In this document: piece after piece, positions 24,428 through 42,046 of the stretch
Numbering within the stretch: position 1 is the stretch's first letter
Layout of the letters: each line of letters starts with the position of its first letter
Assembly: GCA_003116995.1 (NCBI GenBank)
Contig: BDSL01000094.1
Coordinates: 360,882 to 424,881 of the forward strand
From: Yamagishiella unicocca
Taxonomy: Eukaryota; Chlorophyta; Chlorophyceae; Chlamydomonadales; Volvocaceae
Direction: 5' to 3'
Length of the DNA stretch: 64,000 nucleotides
Position numbers and translations under genes: made by a program
The notes under the pieces: generated by a model
Seen by the model: the letters and a program-made list of their open reading frames with translations, nothing else
What the model was told of the DNA's origin: nothing
The model's database searches: none

Positions 24428-26284
24428 CTAGCCGTACTTTTCCTCGTACGTCGTTAGCAACTGGTTTGCGGCATCCAGGGCCCTTGCCTCGTTGGCCCCG
24501 ACAACCACAACGCAGCAGCCCATTCGCCCCAGAGCCTTGCATGTGTCATTGAATTGCAGCTGAACCGCATAACAGCCAGGAAAGCCTGCGCGAACTTCGT
24601 CCATTGCAGCGTCCGACCAACTGACGCCTGGGGTAACGACTGCGCACCACCCCTCACGCTGCATGCTCGCACAGCCTTTCTCGCCCCGACTTCCGTTGCC
24701 CCCCCCACTTCCTCCGTTGCCGCCATGCCTCCACCCCGACGACCTTCCCGACGGCAGCTGGCAGTCCACGGGGGCCAATTTGTCCAGCCCAACCGACAAC
24801 ACGCGTTGAAGGAAGCCCACCGTGCCACGGTTTATCGAGCTCCGCCAACTGAGCGCCACGGTTACTGATCCCAAGGCCGGCCATGGCTCCAGAGCCCCTG
24901 ACAGAGCCTCTGCCGTCCACGCGACGGTACGACTGCCCCCCTGGGGCTCCACCAGGTGCAGATGCAGCCCGGCGAGCCGCTCCACCGGCACCGATACGCC
25001 CAGCTCGCGTACCATGTGCAGCATCTCATGCTGCGGCCGCATCCAGCTGCTTGTGCCCCAACGCAGCACCAGCTCACAGCGAGTGCGCAGAAGCCCACCC
25101 AGTACAACCGCCGCCACGACCGGGTCACACGACGGCTCGAGGATGACTTTGTCGGCAAGCACGCCGGGTTGACGCCTCGCAATCCACGCCGCCACGGGTT
25201 CCTCAGACAGCGTCACGGAGTCCAGCAAGACCGCCGACACGCGCAGATCACGCATCATAGCAGCCGCCTGCAGCCCCAGGTCGCTCAACAGGCCCGCAAG
25301 TGCGGCAAGGCTGGTGCACCCCAGCAGCTGCCGCAGCTCCAGTAAACCCGCCGGGAGGTCCACCAAGAGCTCGCCCGGCTCATCTTGCACCGGGGACAGC
25401 GCGATGGCATGCAGCCGCTCAATGGAAGGCGGCAGCGATGCCAGCTGCACTAGACTCGGCAGCACGGGACCATGCACGCGTATGGTCAGCGAGCGCAGCC
25501 GAGTTAAGGGTGACAGGCCTCGGCCTGGGATGGAGTGGACGTTGAGGCCGCCCAGTGTCAGGTGCTCCAGCGCCGTCAGGAGCCTCACGCCCCTGTCGTG
25601 AAACAGCAACCCCGGAAGCTCCAAAGCGCGCAGGTGGGGCAGCGTGGCAGGCAGAAACGCGTTGTAAAAGTCGTACACGGGACCGGTTTGGGACGCGTGC
25701 CAGGAGCCACGGAGCGCTAGGTGCCGGAGGTTGGGGAAGAGGAAGGACAAGGCTGACGCAGCAGCGAGAGTGAGACTCGCCGGCGGTCCGGGGTCGAGCA
25801 TGTTGCCGCGGGTCACCAGCAGCGTCAGGCTCGTGACCTGGGGAAACCGGCTGACGCCAGGTGCATCATTCGCATGAGCCCCGGACGCCACAGGGTCCCG
25901 GCCTGCCGTGATGGCCTGACGCACGCGAGCTCTGGACTCCACCGCTGCCAGCACGAAGGGGGCAAGGAACTGGTCGCCTTCGCTCAGGGGCCCACCGCCC
26001 TTTGTAGAATCCACGGTGATGCTGCCGCAATGCGGCCAGCCGGACAGCTGGCGGAGCAACGAAGCGACGGCATTTGGCCACGTTGTGTGCGCCCAGCTGA
26101 GAGATGTGCTCGTGCCGTTCAACGCATGGGCCGCCACAGATTTCGGGGGGTCCGTCAGCATTAGGTATGCCTCGGGCATGCAGCTGTCCACGACGTCCCG
26201 TGCCTGCCTGCAGACGACCCGCAGCCGCACCGCGGTGCGCTGGCCGAGATGCCGAACAAGTCGCTGCTGGTGCGCCAGATCCAT
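24428..26284 (-). CDS. Leucine-rich repeat protein of unknown function, single exon
   Basis: An uninterrupted 618-codon frame begins at the first ATG, at 26284, and ends at 24428. The frame is open a further 26 codons upstream without an ATG. The N-terminus (MDLAHQQRLVRHLGQRTA followed by RLRVVCRQARDVVDS) looks like a degenerate F-box. The middle has irregular leucine-rich units such as LTSLTLLVT, LFPNLRHLALRG, LPHLRALELPGL, ALEHLTLGGL and LTRLRSLTIRV. A Gly-rich linker follows, and the C-terminus (MGCCVVVVGANEARALD) is compact. Paralogous LRR proteins of this kind are numerous in volvocine algae. A ubiquitin-ligase adaptor role is possible but not shown. Codon usage is strongly C/G-ending, consistent with a real gene. 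Confidence 0.75.
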   Translation of the reverse strand: MDLAHQQRLVRHLGQRTAVRLRVVCRQARDVVDSCMPEAYLMLTDPPKSVAAHALNGTSTSLSWAHTTWPNAVASLLRQLSGWPHCGSITVDSTKGGGPLSEGDQFLAPFVLAAVESRARVRQAITAGRDPVASGAHANDAPGVSRFPQVTSLTLLVTRGNMLDPGPPASLTLAAASALSFLFPNLRHLALRGSWHASQTGPVYDFYNAFLPATLPHLRALELPGLLFHDRGVRLLTALEHLTLGGLNVHSIPGRGLSPLTRLRSLTIRVHGPVLPSLVQLASLPPSIERLHAIALSPVQDEPGELLVDLPAGLLELRQLLGCTSLAALAGLLSDLGLQAAAMMRDLRVSAVLLDSVTLSEEPVAAWIARRQPGVLADKVILEPSCDPVVAAVVLGGLLRTRCELVLRWGTSSWMRPQHEMLHMVRELGVSVPVERLAGLHLHLVEPQGGSRTVAWTAEALSGALEPWPALGSVTVALSWRSSINRGTVGFLQRVLSVGLDKLAPVDCQLPSGRSSGWRHGGNGGSGGGNGSRGEKGCASMQREGWCAVVTPGVSWSDAAMDEVRAGFPGCYAVQLQFNDTCKALGRMGCCVVVVGANEARALDAANQLLTTYEEKYG

Positions 26285-29200
26285 GTTCGAAAAGACGTCG
26301 CACAGAGACGGTTCCGTGAGTCCGGTTGCTGCGGGCAACGGGGAATGGAATGGCGGCGAATTTCATTTGGCAAGATAGGGGTGCCCGGCTCCTTCAACCC
26401 TCCTCTACCGCTACCGGCCACTTCAAAAGCTCTACCCACCAGCTGCCTTCCTTCCCCGTCCTTAAGCAATATTGCCGCCTACCGCTTATGAACCCAATCG
26501 CCTGTAAGGGATGCGGAACATTACCCACACCTTTCAACCTCAAACGCCGGTCGCCCTGGACCCTGTAATCAGGCTGCTAGTGGAGTTATGCTGACTGCAA
26601 ATTATTGGAGACACAATTGCTGACGGTACAGCCAACGTACCCACCCAGGGCGCTTTCTGGTCCGCCGCGCGTGCTACCCTTCCCAGTGAACGATCTCACT
26701 TGCCTTGCTTTCGAACATCCTCTTCAATTCCTGACGGCTCATAGTTGGTGTACAGGGGCCTCAGCATCCTTACGACATTCGTTCCCTCGAGGAAAGTGAC
26801 CCTGTGCCCCTAAAGCAGCCCAAATGGATTGACGCTAAATGTTCGGCTCCTACCGGTACTAGAAGCATGAGAAAACAACTAAAGCTCCAGTAACATGTTA
26901 GGACCTTAATCGTGCTGCCTTGCTGCTGATGTTTTGATTATCAGTGCTATATTCAGCAAATGATAGGTTGCTAATAGATGCTTGGAACTGTAACTCGATT
27001 AATTGATTGAGCTTACAAGCTCTCGGAACTCGTAAGGCCCAGATGAGCCAGTCAGGAGGCTCATGGACCGCGAACCATTGCATTGCAGGAGAGAAATATA
27101 AAATTATATTAAAGTACGACCCGACAGTGTAGCAGCTGTGTCTTAGTAACCCGTAATCGCTGTGCGGCGATTCTGATACGGTGCAACACGCTCGCAAGTC
27201 CCCGTCGTTTCTCAAAACACCCGTGACCTGCAGCATCTTGGTATTGGGCATTATGCCATTCCCCACAGTTCAGCGCGAAGGTCGCTGTAGGCTGGGCGTT
27301 CCAGCAGTACGTGCCTTTCGTCCTCTGCTGCTTGTGTTTGGTTCATTACACACGATTAACATGCAGGAGGGTCTGCATGCAACGTCTCAATGCGAAGGTG
27401 GCCCAAGCACGACCTAATGACCAGGTCAATATGCGGGGAAGGAGCCCAGTACGAAACCCGACGAGCCTAACACGGCCCGAAGTGCCCGAAGCTTCCGACG
27501 CACTACACCACAACACCAGCATTCGGGCTGTTACTTCTCAATGCCATAATGTTGTCGCATTGCACTTCCCATCTGAATGTTTGCTGCCTTACGTGCGTCA
27601 ATGTGCGGCCAATGACCCCCTTCGACCAGCTTCGACCGACCCTTGGTCAGTCCCCCGAAAACGAGGTCTTGAGTCGCGATTCCCAAAGCGCGATCGATAG
27701 CAAAATGGTTCAAACGCGATAGCAATCGCCCACCCATAGCTTTTTTCGTGTCAGCCGCCCGAAAATTCGTGGGTCAGTCGCCCGAAAAAAAGCTGCAGTT
27801 GCACGATTCCCCAAGTGCAATCGAAAGCCCAAGGTGCAAATGGTCCAAACACGATAGCAAGAGTGATTCAGTATTATTCCTCGTTGGTCAGCCGTGCATA
27901 AGTAACAGCATAACAACGCCCGCTGCCTTGCCTCTCCACGCCGCTGACTTGCATGTCCACGCCGCTGACTTGCGTTAATGGCACGATTGCGGCCTCGCTC
28001 GTCACATCCTTGCTTCGCTTACCTTCTCCTGCACTACCCGCCTGATACCCTCATGACCCACGCTCGTGATGCCCCCCCGATCTTTTATTGTACCCCCCCC
28101 CGCCACGGTACTCGCAAGGACCCGTAGAAGCAGCGAGAAACAGCATCACTACTACCCAAGTCTTTTGAGCTATTCTTGTAAGCTGTGACGCGATATTGGC
28201 AGAATTCCACTTCCAATGTCGCCCTTTTCACCCAGCCATTGCAGCCATGCAGTAACAAATGTCCGTCAGTACGTGTGCAGGCAATGCGCATGTCGGTGTC
28301 TTAAGTTGCGAAATCTTACGTAACAGGTTTTAACCTTGCAGCTGGGTGAGAGAAGGCCCGAGACACAATCCTTCAAACCATACCGGTAGCTTCTCCTGAA
28401 TTCCCTGCATGCGGCTACGCTCGCACCAAAGAGTTGTAAAAGGCGGATGGGCGCCCTCTGATCAAGGCTGATAAGGATGCATGGGAGACCAAAACCAGCG
28501 GCAAGGTTCGTTGTAACAGCAGCAAGCTTCACCATGCCATTACCCTGTTTCACGCACCTGCTTCACAATAACCTATTAGGAGCAAGTGACTACGCCTGCG
28601 CTCGTGACGGTGCGAAAACACTCGAAGATGCCTGTCCGTCAAGGACGAAAGGCTGACAAGTAGTGGAAAAGGCTGCATGGATGCCTCATGTTTCTTACAA
28701 TTTGGATAGCGCAACACTGGCCTTCAAGGGCATTCGACCCCTCGACTTCAACGAGGCGCGTACGGCAGGCAACGTTAATCGTGGATTTGGGTGTGTTTGT
28801 GCTGAAACCTAGCTCTAGAACCAGCAGATAAGAGTGCCTATAATATTCACGAGCCAAAAGCTGCGCGCTGACGGCGATGGCGGCGGTCAAGTAAATTGCA
28901 GTTGGGGCGTTGACCTGTTGTCCAACCAGGCCTCACTACTACATGTTCCAAATAAACAAACAGATTACATTACATTTACCAGACTCCCTACCATCCTACG
29001 TCGATATGAGGCCGACTTGAAAGAGTCATGCCTCACGCGATACCGGTCTGTACGGCATGTGGTCGGCACCTAGGAAACATATACCGGTAGTTAGCCCCAA
29101 ACGATAAGGCTACGGTAGAACATACTCATCATTTGCTTACGTATGACTCGCAGAAGTATACATTGCCAACTACGGTAACATTCCCACCGGCCCTGGAAAG

Positions 29201-29635
29201 CAACTTCGGTGATTTGAGCTTTGTGGACACGCTAGGCAATAGCGGCCTTAAGCGGGAGCTTGTAGTTAGCACAAGTCGGCCTGTCAGGTGCGGCGGCGCG
29301 AGAAGGGGCGGCGGCCGCAACAACGAGAATAGCTCTACGCCCTCGTAGGCATAATACAAGCTATTGTCGGACTTCAGGGCAGATTATTGGGAATTATATG
29401 GTTGTCAGCCGTGATATTGCCCTGTGCAGGGTTGGGCAGGGTTCTTGGCCCTTGAGTTGCGTTGTCGAGAAAGCGAGCACGGCGCGTTTAAGTTACCACC
29501 ATATATGTAATGCTTACACCTCCCCATATATTACGCGTTTGATGGCGGCGGCCGCCTCCGGTGTTGCTGGTTGCCTATGCGACAGGTCACTGGGCGCCGT
29601 TTTCGCGACAAGAGCTTTCATTACTCGCATAGACC
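26285..29635. other. Intergenic region without recognised gene
   Basis: 3.35 kb, more AT-rich than the flanking genes, with only short unsupported frames. A diverged direct repeat is seen at about 27679-27725 and 27804-27858. A short 23-bp duplication lies near 27937-27977. The last 250 bases presumably contain the promoter and 5' UTR of the downstream helicase gene, but no TATA box or other element could be assigned. Confidence 0.5.
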
Positions 29636-35425
<5,790 letters not shown>

Positions 35426-36303
35426 GGGGCGAGTTGCGTTTCGGACCCCGAATACGGGGCAGGGGTCTTGGCGTCGTATGGATTGTCTGAGAGAGAGTCG
35501 TGGTTTCGATATAGTCGCAGGCAGAGCAATGAGTGGGATAGATGCCCGTGGCGTCATAAGGTTGTGATATACCTTTGTGAGTGATGGCGCCAACCAACCG
35601 GACACCTGGTGCACCAGCCGGACGCCTGCTGCAAAGCCGTCTAGCAGTTTGCTCGGGTTGTGTATCTCGGTCGTGCCTGCGCATGCGAACACCCGTGACT
35701 GTCGGTGCACAGGTACGCGCGTTCTTTGACCGATTTCATCAACCTATGTTAGTGTGCTTGCGTCTGCGCGCGGCTTCTTTTGAGTACGGATTCGCTCAGC
35801 GCATTTGTATGGTATGGGGCTTAGACCCAAGGCGTACATACCAATCGCCGGTCGCTGTAGTCACCGCAGCTAGTCACCGCACAAGCTTGCCTGGGACGAA
35901 TAGATAACGGTAGTTGTTATGCACGGCGTGCTCTCATTGTACGCCTTCCGGCGCAAAATGGATAGGTCCTTAGGCCTGGAGCCGCTGCGCTAAGACCCCG
36001 AGGCGAGGGAAGTGAAGCCACGTTCTTCGGGATTGCGGATTTGGGTGACCCGCAGCACTCCTTTGGACCTTCCAAGCAGGTGACGCACATGAAAAGGCCT
36101 CGCACGATAGGGTAGATGGGGTGGTTTTGCCAATCGCTACCGTTTGTGGCAGGATGCACATCATTGGAGACAGTGTGGTGAGTTGTGGCCGGACGCCATG
36201 CGTCCAACGCGCGCGTGTGGGCTACCTGTATGGTTACAGGTTTCCATGTCGGCGTTATTCATAGCAGGTTCCTGCACAGAATGCTTGGTTGTGGGTGGAT
36301 TGC

Positions 36304-36308
36304 TGTAA
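36304..36308 (+). terminator. Candidate TGTAA polyadenylation signal
   Basis: TGTAA is the usual poly(A) signal in volvocine algae. This is the first one noticed on the plus strand downstream of the helicase stop, giving an implied 3' UTR of about 880 bases, long but within algal norms. The assignment rests on position only. Confidence 0.3.
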
Positions 36309-36775
36309 ACGCTATGGAGTTCCAGAAAGCTTGAGGATGGCGTCAGTTTGCGTACTGGCCGCGCAAAGGGACGGTGATGGCGGAGGGGCTTGGAAACTTT
36401 CGTAGCAAGCGTGGATGTGCCTCTGCTGATACCCTGACACTGCCCAACAAAGCAGTGGTCTCGTTCAGCCCACTCTGCGGATTATTTGCCTGCAACCCCC
36501 TGGCTCCCATGGGGAATGGGAGGCGTTCAGAGGTTCAGGCGACATAGGTCGCACGAAGCTCACGCAGCAAAACGTGGCAAAACGTGGCAACCCGTGGCAA
36601 CCGGGCTAACTATACCGAGCTTCCGACAACCACCACCTTCATCGCGTCCCACTCAGCCAACTAGCGCCGAAGGTGCTGTCTTCAGTGACATCCTTTGACT
36701 AGCCCGAGTATATTGCACCGCGCCACCCTTCGGCTGCGAGCACAGCCTTCGCATGGTCGCTGCTACCGCCAAACC

Positions 36776-36825
36776 CCCCAGCGCGATGCCGAGTCCTCTG
36801 CTACAGCGAATCAACGCGACCACCG
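36776..36825. repeat. 50-bp direct repeat, left copy (right copy 38088-38137)
   Basis: The core cctctgctacagcgaatcaa is identical in both copies, with a few differences outside it. Separation is about 1.3 kb. It could be the ends of a lost element, but no TG...CA ends or target duplication are visible. Confidence 0.7.
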
Positions 36826-38320
36826 GCTCTCCCGGCAGTAGCTCCTGGAGGTCGTGGATAAAATTTCATCTTCGATCGCGCCGCACGCGCAAAATCGGCA
36901 GATATGCTCAGCACGCCCATTAGGCCGGTTAACCTCCAACTCCCAACAGCCCGCTCGAAACAGTGTCAGCACCTCATGCAGGCCCCGGGGCAGGACAGCT
37001 TGGGTATGTGGGTATGATCCATCCAAGTCGGTTGCCAACGACGGGGGCCCTTCTCATCCAGTTAAGGTAGCGTCAGGTAGGCCTCAACACCGATAGAGCC
37101 GGTTGGATAGGTTTTTACTGTAACAGTTACTGATGATTGTAAGTTTGGAGGTACCCACCTACGGACCACCGGGCACATCGCCGGACAAAGAAGGAGACGA
37201 AAGAGACAGAAATCCAGCCGCACCGCATGAATGGCAAAACCACTAAGACACCATTCTAGAGGCAAAAACAGCAGCAGCCAGCACCCCAGGGGAAATTGCG
37301 TCGTTAGACTCCCCTATCACCAACCGACCACCAATACACCTATCAGACCCGCAACCGGAGAACCAGTGGAGCGCCGCCATGATGCAACCAGAACAACTGC
37401 CCACCCCTAATCCCAGAACACGCAAGCCCCGAGCACGCAGGACACGTCCACCAGGGGACGAGAAGAAGGGGAAACAGCTGACACCATACAGCAGGGGCCA
37501 ATAACGACCCCACACTCATGTCGCTCGCCCTCTCACACACGAGGCGACAAGAAACTACCAAGGGTTGCCGAGGCCCCATAGCGGCCCAACCCTCCCTCGG
37601 GGCTGCAAAGCCCCGAAGGAGGGCCCCAAACCCCACCACCACCCAATGGTGGATGGCACGATCCTGGAGATCAAACCCAGGGACGACAAGAGGGCCGCAG
37701 CCATAAACCCACCATGGCAGCACCTTGTGTCCCCTACAGCAGTTTTGAGCTGTCGCGGACACATGGTGTAACAGTTTCCCCCACAACAAAGTGAGGAGGA
37801 CATACGTGCGGTGTCAACGCACACCTTCAATAAAAACCACAAACACTGAGCGAGGTGCAGGCCGTAGGTGAACACTGCGTCTCCGGCTATGAACAGCTCA
37901 TGCATGTACATCTTGGGCATCGCATGCTTGGAAATAAGATGCCTTAGGGTAAACAGGTGACGATGCTCAGTGGCGAGCCGATGCCGGCAGCCTGCTTGGC
38001 TAGCAGCTCGAACCCCGCTGGCCTTACAAACACTGATAGTAATACAACACGCGACTACCACGATAACATACAATATGCTGAGAGGGTCCCCCACCGTGAT
38101 GCCAGGTCCTCTGCTACAGCGAATCAACGCGATCACCGCGGTGCCACCAACACACCTCACGGCCAATTTGGCCCGGAGCCCCCGGAAGCCAGGCCTGCTC
38201 CCTCCGGACCCGGGCCTGGCGGGCCCCGTCCGGCCGCGCTGCGCACGGGTAACAGGTTCCTGAGGCCCCCGGAGCGACCTCCAGAAGCTTTAGGGGATTC
38301 TTGCCACACTCATGAAACTC

Positions 38321-38911
38321 CTAGGTCCCGCTCGTTTCGTCACACGCCGCACACCACACGCTGAGCCCCGCATCAAGCGCTGCCGCACCGCCATCGCCGT
38401 GTTGTGGGTGCTCCTCTGCGTAGGCAAGCTGCACTAGTATGCGTCTTGTCTTCCCCCCAATGGCCCACGGCGCGCACCGCCAGCGAGCACAGCGCCAGCG
38501 GCCCTAACCCCCGCTGCCCCCTCCTCACCCTTCCCGCCCTGCGCTCACCGCCCTTCCAGCTGACTGATCCCCGGAGGCCGCTGCCGCTCGCCGCCCCCAC
38601 CCAGCAGCAGCACCAGCGCGCGCCCCCGCTCCTCCTCGCAGCAGGGCTGTCCTCCTGCCGGCCCCTCTCGCTGCCATGCTTGCGCTGACATCATCACCAC
38701 CGCCCGCGCCAGCATCGCCGCTGCGCTCCTCCCCCTCCAGCTCCTCATGCTCTAGCTCGCTTTCCCTGGCAGGCCCAGCGAGCGCGGGCGGCGCGCTGCT
38801 CCATTGGTGGTGGTGCTGCTGCAGCTCATCCAGCGTAGCAATCGTCCCGTTCCCAAGGGGTCCGTCCCCCATTTCTACTCCTTCTGGGTCCCATCCAGCC
38901 TGCTCCGCCAT
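38321..38911 (-). CDS. Small hypothetical protein, two exons
   Basis: Minus-strand exons 38911-38549 and 38428-38321 join in phase 0 through a GTGAGC donor and a TAGTGCAG acceptor. They give about 156 residues starting MAEQAGWDPEGVEMGD and ending in SVWCAACDETSGT. The N-terminus is acidic with a short His/Gln run, and the middle is Ala/Gly-rich. The C-terminal CxxC could bind metal, but one pair is weak evidence. No family was recognised. The DNA is GC-rich enough that chance open frames are common, so the model needs transcript support. Confidence 0.35.
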
Positions 38912-39058
38912 GATCGCTGCCGCCACCGTCGCTCAGGTCCAGTGCGGTAAGTCAGGTCCCCTAACTCCGCCTGCCAACGACTTATCGGTAATTCAGGTCG
39001 CCGGTGGCAGAGGCCTGGTCCTGGAGCCGGGTCCTAATGCAGGCTTGAGTACCGGCTC

Positions 39059-39457
39059 CAGGGAGGGGAATCCCGGCCCGGGCAGGCCCGTGTAGAAGTG
39101 GCCAGCACCGCCGCACGCAGCGCCCCCTGGCCCTGCTTCTTGTCGTACCTGCAGCAGCGGCAGGAGTGGGCACCGTGGCAAAGAAGGGCAGCTGAAGTAG
39201 AGCGGCCGGCAGCAGAACCCGAAAGGCTTCGGACGAGAAGGCGGTCACGCAGGGTGGTCTGGACGGCTGGGAAGAGCCTTCGCCAGGTGGTGCACGGGTC
39301 TAACAACTGGCACTTGCAAACAAGCGCCCCCACCCCCCACCCCACCCGCTGTAGCCTTCACTCGCATGTGGCCAGTCCGGCCTCCGCCTCCGCCATGGCA
39401 TCTCACGATGTACTTGGGCAGCGGCTCCGTGGTGTCGCCGATGCCCAGGGAGGTGAT
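39059..39457 (-). pseudogene. LL-diaminopimelate aminotransferase fragment, frameshifted
   Basis: The intact enzyme makes LL-diaminopimelate from tetrahydrodipicol­inate and glutamate in chloroplast lysine synthesis. Here two minus-strand pieces remain: 39457-39346, reading ITSLGIGDTTEPLPKYIV, and 39148 downward, reading KKQGQGALRAAVLA. The first phrase is the hallmark N-terminal motif of the family. Three frame breaks are visible. One extra base follows KYIV, after which DAMAEAEAGLATCE continues. About four bases precede GYSG. One base is missing after VLA, where FYTGLPG would follow. The splice pair AGCGG|GTGGGG and CTGCAG|G joins GYSG to YDKK in phase. Sequence after 39059 no longer resembles the family, and the N- and C-terminal parts are absent. 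Confidence 0.7.
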
Positions 39458-40601
39458 CTGGCGGGTGGGCGTGGGGTTGCGGGAGCGACCGACAGCGCTC
39501 CCCCCCCGCCACCCCGCCGATCGCCGTGCGCACCACACAGCCTGCCCTGTGGGTTCATTTACACAGTCTCATTAGCACCTCGGGAAACAGGCAGCTGGCG
39601 TGCAGCTTGATGAAGTCCCAGCTTCGGTTTACATGCAAGACGCCTGCGAAAAGGGAGAGACAGCACGTCGTTTGCAGCATGGAGTGAGTGGGCGGTGGCC
39701 ACCGTCAACGAGGTTTCCAAGCTTCTAACACACTCCCAGAGCGCAACGTGCGATCCCGTGTGGAATCGTGATGACGTAAAGCGCAGCGCCGCGATAGGAG
39801 CACTCTCTCCACCCATATGCCCCGTCCGAAGTCCCGCCCGAAACCCACAACAACCTGGCTCCCCCGCCCGCGTCGCAAAACATGACGCGGCTGCAGCTTC
39901 CGTGCCGCTGTCCAAGCAAACGGCGGGCAGCGACACGTAACAGCTGGATATGCAATAAGTTGTGGTCCTGCGCTGCCTTCTGCTTCTTCCACAAGCCGAG
40001 TTCGGGCAGGCAGGCGTCAAATTTTATGATTCCGTTGCTTGTGATACTCGAGCTTTAGCCTTAGGACGGCCCTCATGGTGTCGGGATCGGCCGGATTTAC
40101 GCAAATCCAAGTCCAAATCCGGGCTTAGCTGGCAGCTACAGTAAGGGGCCATTTACATCTGTCCAGGTCAAAACTTTAATTCGATAATCAGCCGTCATCC
40201 CGAATCTGCCGGAAACTGTTTCCGGCTGAAAATTCGTTTACATTGCACTTTTGCGCACCCTTTTTCTTGCAGATACTAGGCATCTAGGTCGTCATAACCA
40301 TCACGACGCCTCATTGTACGCGAGGGAGTGGAAGGCTTGCGGAACACTTTGGTCTTCGACGAGATTAGGTTTCCTGAAATGTTTCACCTTTCACGCGCGA
40401 AGAGCATCATCCTCGTCGTCGCTATAGTCGTTTTCCACTCATTTTCTACGCTGAAGGGGCATAGCCCGTTACATAATTATATAGATAAACTCAAAGAGAC
40501 GTCGGAGTAATATGTGGTTTGGGTCCGTGTCCGGTCTGTGTGACGGACGACTCGTATGCTTCTATTATTAACCTATTAAGGAATGAGGCTGAGGACTTTT
40601 T

Positions 40602-40635
40602 GCAAGTTTTCACAACCCGGGATGTGAAAACTTGC
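40602..40635. repeat. Perfect 13-bp inverted repeat (hairpin)
   Basis: GCAAGTTTTCACA and its exact complement are separated by ACCCGGGA, which is itself nearly palindromic. The structure is too regular for chance in this composition. It could be a termination or processing hairpin of a mobile element or an integration footprint. Confidence 0.85.
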
Positions 40636-40844
40636 AGTAGGCCTGTTTCTGTAGGGCTTAGGATTGGTTTCGGCAATCCTGCGCGTTTCCATAAGGGCTG
40701 TCGTACAGGCGTAGGAACCGCCAAAATTGCTACGCGCGCTACGCCGCCAAAGAGCTCGTCGCAAACTTAGGAGTCCGTAGGAAGCAGAAATCGTTAAATT
40801 TGGAGCTAGTGGAGCAACCACTAACAAGCATTGCAAAAATCATT

Positions 40845-40906
40845 AAGGAGAATGCGAGTATTACAAGGGAGCCAGAAGGAGAATGCGAGTATTACAAGGG
40901 AGCCAG
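40845..40906. repeat. 31-bp perfect tandem duplication
   Basis: Two identical 31-bp units (aaggagaatgcgagtattac...) lie head to tail at the start of the T-poor tract. The unit length is not a multiple of three, so it shifts frame. Confidence 0.9.
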
Positions 40907-42046
40907 AACGGCTACAAGCGCGGAAGCGCAACCAGGCGGGCCCGATGGGCCAGACCACGACACAGATCACTGGGCAAAAGAGCCCGCCCTCACCGGCCGG
41001 GAAGGGGCAAAAGCCGAAGGCAGCCAAACACGAGGACACGGAGAAGGCAGCACGCACAACTCAAAGCACGGGGAGGAGTACAAGCGTGCCCAGAAAACAC
41101 GAACCACCTGCACCAAGCCAGCAGCGAGACACAAGGAGCGCGTCCCGGCAAAGCGGGGGCCCCAAGCCCCATATCCCAATAGCACCCACAAAAGACAGCA
41201 GAGCGGGGGCCCAAGGCCCCATAACCCAAACACGCCCAGAAAACCGCACCCGAGTCAACCGTCGGGCAACTCCTCGGCACCCGGGCGGCCCGTGAAGACC
41301 ACCTCCCCCGCGGGCGAGGCGGCGAGGAAGGGGTGATCGGACGGGACGGCCACCCACCCGCGGGGGGCCAGCCCCAGCTCGGCAAACGCACTGAGGCGGG
41401 CCCAGAAGTCGGCCGTCACCGCTGCGCACACCCGCACCACCGGCATGCGCCCCCCGGGGGCCCCAGCCTGCACCCGAAACAGGAGGCGGAGCCCCAAGCC
41501 CAACGCCGCGACGGCCGCCAAGCACACCACATCCCAAACAAGCGGGTGCACCCCCAAAGGGGGCCGACCCAGCCACAAATGCTGCGGGAGCAAGACAACC
41601 CTAGCAGGCGTTTCTTAGAGCAGGTGGGCCGGACGAGCGCAACTCACAGTGACCTACAACGCAAGCGGAATAGCAGCATGTCCATGGTACCAAATTGGGT
41701 TGGCTATAAAAGTATGGTAGCAGACGGGGGCCGATGTAAGAGAGCGCCAGCTGAGGAAACTGCGCGAATGCGCCTGGCTGGTAATAGTGGCGCACAACAG
41801 CGCGCGGGTTCCCCACAACAATGACAGCCCAGCAGGTACGCCAAGGCCAGTCGACAAATCCAGGACAGCACGCGATCCCATCCTCCACATGCCCTTCCAT
41901 CCACGCATGGTAAACCGAAAATAACATACCCGATCACCTCCTTCACGAAGAAGACGGTTCCCGTCTTTACAGGACATTTGTGCGCAGCGGTTGGCACCCG
42001 TATAGGATCTATTTTGTTCTTAAAGAAGGTACACAGACTCGCTCGA

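Larger units (their letters stand above)
35426..38320. other. No gene recognised; repeat remnants
   Basis: Includes the probable 3' UTR of the helicase gene. The plus strand at 37.1-37.8 kb is T-poor, like 5.7-6.4 kb. A roughly 50-bp direct repeat (36776-36825 and 38088-38137) brackets 1.26 kb. No intact frame with recognisable domains was found. Confidence 0.5.
39458..42046. other. Repeat-rich interval without intact gene
   Basis: Contains a strong hairpin at 40602-40635, a 31-bp tandem duplication at 40845-40906, and a T-poor plus strand at 40.85-41.6 kb. That tract has a basic, Lys/Arg/Pro/Gln-rich open frame (40831-41295) and, on the minus strand, a Trp/Val/Ala-rich frame (41593-41255) containing VTADFWARLSAFAELGLAPRG. 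These look like retroelement debris, possibly DIRS-like, but the family is not certain. Around 40637-40720 and 42740-42800 are weakly similar in opposite orientation (ggcctgtttctgtagg). Confidence 0.45.

Noticed and set aside
26016..26378. Plus-strand frames opposite the leucine-rich protein
   Set aside because: Shadows of the minus-strand coding frame in GC-rich DNA; no domain-like content.
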